A stretch of DNA of 23,043 nucleotides from contig CAAFXQ010000049.1 of NCBI GenBank assembly GCA_900767015.1, positions 1 to 23,043 of the forward strand, written 5' to 3'. Origin of the DNA: Clostridia bacterium. Lineage in GTDB: Bacteria > Bacillota > Clostridia > Oscillospirales > Acutalibacteraceae. Shown here one piece after another: positions 21,402-23,043 of the stretch. Numbering within the stretch: position 1 is the first letter of the stretch; each line of letters opens with the position of its first letter. The notes under the pieces are model-generated. The model did no database searches, had not been told where the DNA came from, and worked only from the letters and a program-made list of their open reading frames with translations. A program made the position numbers and the translations under genes.

Positions 21402-22245
21402 TTGCGTCACTCTCCTTTTCAAGATGAACCATACAGCTTTCTAAGTCGGCTTTTTCGGCGGAAAGTCCGAAAAGCTCCCGGTCTTCGGCTTTAATCAGCG
21501 CACGCATGGCGTTTTTCGTGCGGATTTCACCGATGAGCTTCTTTTGCAGCTCATCAGGCAGGCTGTCCTTTTCGTATTCGATAAGCCGGTACTTCCCGAC
21601 AAAATCGGTGATCGGGTTTTCGGCGGCGATTTTCCCCTTTTGAATGTAAAGGATATTGTCGGCGCAAAAGTCAAGGTCGCTTGTGATATGCGTTGAAAAC
21701 AGAATGGTTCTGCCCTCGTCCCGGAGGGTAAGAAAGATCTCGAGCAGTTCGTCTCTCGAAACCGGGTCAAGTCCGCTTGTCGGCTCGTCAAGAATCAAAA
21801 GCTTTGCGTTATGAGACAGCGCAAGAGCCAGCGAAAACTTGACTTTCATGCCGGCGGAAAGCTCGGACGGCGTTTTGTTTTCGTCGAGCGAGAATAGCTT
21901 GCAGTATTTTTCATACGCTCCCTTATCCCACCCGGAATAAAACTGCCGTGTCACGGCGGCGATGTTTTTCAGCTTCTTTTTCGGATAAAAATTGACCGCG
22001 CCCGAAACATAGCCGATTTTTTGTTTGATTCCAGCTTCATCGTCCGCAAAGCTTTTATCGAATACGGTGATTTCCCCTGCATCAGAATGGATAAAATTCA
22101 GAATACACCCGAGTGTCGTTGACTTACCGGCTCCGTTGCGCCCGATGAAGCCGGTGATTTTCCCCTCTTCAAGCGAAAACGAAACGTCCGAAAGGGAAAA
22201 GCCCGGATAAGATTTGCAAAGTCCTCTGACTTCAAGAATACTCAT
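21391..22245 (-). CDS. ABC transporter ATP-binding protein (exporter type)
   Basis: A 284-residue ABC ATPase. Walker A is GRNGAGKST (35-43), the signature LSAGM is at 129-133, Walker B LLILDEP is at 149-155, and the switch His is H186. The position of the usual Q-loop glutamine reads IGYVSGAV, as in YtrB-like exporters where Q is often replaced. ATG 22245 overlaps the stop of the AbrB-type gene by 4 bases (ATGA), indicating tight coupling. It energises the adjacent ABC-2 permease. The substrate cannot be told from sequence. Confidence 0.93.
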   Translation of the reverse strand: MSILEVRGLCKSYPGFSLSDVSFSLEEGKITGFIGRNGAGKSTTLGCILNFIHSDAGEITVFDKSFADDEAGIKQKIGYVSGAVNFYPKKKLKNIAAVTRQFYSGWDKGAYEKYCKLFSLDENKTPSELSAGMKVKFSLALALSHNAKLLILDEPTSGLDPVSRDELLEIFLTLRDEGRTILFSTHITSDLDFCADNILYIQKGKIAAENPITDFVGKYRLIEYEKDSLPDELQKKLIGEIRTKNAMRALIKAEDRELFGLSAEKADLESCMVHLEKESDANDR

Positions 22246-22463
22246 TGTTCGCTCTCTCCTTTTTCGCCGCCGAAGATCTTTTCGGCAAGCGACAGAACCG
22301 AGTCCTTCGGCGGAATGGCGATTCCCTGCTTTTTGTCACCTAAAATAAGCAGGGTATCACCCGGCTTGATATCAAACATATCTCTCGCTTCTTTCGGAAT
22401 CACAATCTGTCCTTTTTCGCCCACTTTTACCATTCCTGCGTATTTATCTTTCGGAAATACCAT
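22242..22463 (-). CDS. AbrB/SpoVT-family transcriptional regulator
   Basis: A 73-residue protein with a SpoVT-AbrB swapped-hairpin DNA-binding domain at residues 10-50: KVGEKGQIVIPKEARDMF and IKPGDTLLIL are characteristic. The short tail is charged. The gene is first in an operon with an ABC ATPase and permease, and its promoter carries iterated direct repeats and a dyad, making autoregulation likely. GGAGG lies 8 bases before ATG 22463. Similar regulator-exporter operons more often start with GntR-type (YtrA) regulators. Confidence 0.92.
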   Translation of the reverse strand: MVFPKDKYAGMVKVGEKGQIVIPKEARDMFDIKPGDTLLILGDKKQGIAIPPKDSVLSLAEKIFGGEKGESEQ

Positions 22464-22480
22464 GAAATTGCCTCCTTTTG

Positions 22481-22535
22481 GTATGAAAAGTATGATTTGT
22501 ATAACTGATTATACTCTTTTGTGCCTGCTTGTCAA
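22481..22535 (-). promoter_or_regulatory. Promoter and iterated operator of the AbrB-ABC operon
   Basis: Minus-strand TTGACA (22530-22535), 16-base spacer and TATAAT (22508-22513). On the plus strand, GTATGA at 22481 and 22490 and GTATAA at 22499 repeat every 9 bases. The last one forms a dyad with TTATAC (22509-22514) around CTGA, covering the -10 box. The array lies between the -10 and the start codon, a place for a repressor. Confidence 0.72.
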
Positions 22536-22545
22536 TACCGTCAGC

Positions 22546-22572
22546 AAAAAAAGATGCAGCCGAAGCCGCACC
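22546..22572 (-). terminator. Second terminator downstream of small-peptide gene 4
   Basis: On the minus strand GGTGCGGC and GCTGCATC pair around a TTCG tetraloop with two G-T wobbles, then T7. It separates the peptide gene from the AbrB operon promoter. The 96 bases between the two terminators (22573-22668) contain no credible gene, though a 7-codon ORF is present. Confidence 0.8.
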
Positions 22573-22668
22573 TTGTTTCAGATTTTCGTTGTCAATCAGC
22601 TGAACGCCCTTACTGACATGTAAAAAACGGAAAGGATTCTTTTTTATCCGGAAAAGAACGACAAGTAC

Positions 22669-22697
22669 AAAAAAACAGCCGCCTCCTGAGGGCGGCT
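22669..22697 (-). terminator. Terminator after small-peptide gene 4
   Basis: Minus-strand AGCCGCC and GGCGGCT form a 7-bp stem, followed by G and T7, beginning 12 bases after the peptide stop codon. Confidence 0.85.
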
Positions 22698-22709
22698 AAA
22701 GCAGTACAA

Positions 22710-22847
22710 TTATTCAGTAGGTCCGGACTCGGTAGCCTTATTGAACACATCATCAAAGAACTTTTTGATGAGGCCGATAATCTCAGCAGCCTTTCCTTCC
22801 TTTAAATACGCAAGAATGTTCTGAACAAGTTCAAGTATGCTTGACAT
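22710..22847 (-). CDS. Small amphipathic peptide 4 (45 aa)
   Basis: A 45-residue ORF with AAGGAGAG (22855-22862) 7 bases before ATG. It forms an amphipathic helix pattern (I4, L5, V8, I11, L12, L15, I23, I24, L26, I27, F30, F31, V34, F35) and ends in FNKATESGPTE, echoing the end of peptide 2. GLIKKFFDDVFNKAT aligns with the F-F/I core of the three tandem peptides. Net charge is about -2; no cysteine, leader or anchor. It stands alone, with its own promoter and two downstream terminators, about 19.5 kb from its relatives, so the family is dispersed. Function is unknown. Confidence 0.85.
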   Translation of the reverse strand: MSSILELVQNILAYLKEGKAAEIIGLIKKFFDDVFNKATESGPTE

Positions 22848-22893
22848 TTCATATCTCTCCTTATATAAATGTCAGTTTTCCAACTGCACCTAA

Positions 22894-22922
22894 ATGTTAA
22901 CACATTGTTAATAAGAAGTCAA
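22894..22922 (-). promoter_or_regulatory. Promoter of small-peptide gene 4
   Basis: Minus-strand TTGACT (22917-22922), 17-base spacer and TAACAT (22894-22899). Further upstream (about 22955-22975) the minus strand has TTCATGAATTATTTTTT, close to the TTCATGAATTTTTTTTG stretch ahead of peptide gene 3. The rest of the window to 23043 is A/T-rich without a visible gene. Confidence 0.82.
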
Positions 22923-23043
22923 CATCTTTTCAAATAAATATTGAGGTTTTCGTAAAAAATAATTCATGAAAATTCGACCTGTTTTTTAGTCATTCATACA
23001 ACACGTCATGTAAAAAAATACCTAAAAAATTCGCCTTAATCTG

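Noticed and set aside
22573..22668. Small RNA or gene between the two terminators downstream of peptide gene 4
   Set aside because: No promoter with both boxes and only a 7-codon ORF without good signals. It is more simply read-through sequence before a back-up terminator.

Overview
The window looks like chromosomal DNA from a gut-type Clostridia bacterium, probably Oscillospirales/Ruminococcaceae-like. The reasons are A/G-rich Shine-Dalgarno sites before nearly every gene, sigma-A promoters with 16-18 bp spacing, tRNAs with encoded CCA, a lysine riboswitch and the protein families present. No rRNA, CRISPR array, IS element or integrase was seen. Assignments come from reading motifs; no database search was run.

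Layout, left to right. (a) 1-373: tRNA-Tyr and tRNA-Thr on the minus strand with a shared promoter and terminator. (b) 406-2496: a three-gene operon of unrecognised membrane proteins. (c) 2521-3564: three tandem, separately transcribed genes for 39-52 residue acidic amphipathic peptides. Each has a near-consensus promoter, strong Shine-Dalgarno and hairpin terminator; a fourth relative is at 22710-22847. (d) 3658-10071: an eight-gene phage-derived DNA-packaging and capsid cassette (small and large terminase, portal, protease/scaffold, capsid, two connector-like proteins, and a tail-end/fibre chimera). It has no tail, lysis, replication or integration genes and is bounded by terminators. (e) 10121-13573 (minus): a secreted 1150-residue protein with five fibronectin type III domains. 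(f) 13691-13897: a decayed metallophosphatase fragment. (g) 13998-16194 (minus): an NhaC-family transporter behind a lysine riboswitch, so probably a lysine transporter. (h) 16229-17587 (minus): a TSCPD-domain protein with its own operator-like promoter, preceded by a three-gene cluster of unknown function. (i) 17678-20683 (plus): YfcE-type phosphoesterase, two TrkA/RCK proteins, PAP2 lipid phosphatase and GtrA-type membrane protein. (j) 20748-22463 (minus): an operon of an AbrB-type regulator, ABC ATPase and ABC-2 permease, with an iterated operator-like sequence at its promoter, followed at the right edge by the fourth small-peptide gene.

The two most unusual items are the dispersed family of tiny amphipathic proteins with strong individual transcription units, and the compact intact capsid/packaging cassette without tail genes that ends in a chimeric gene. 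The operon at 20748-22463 lies directly downstream of one peptide gene; by analogy with phenol-soluble modulin exporters it could handle such peptides, but that is conjecture.
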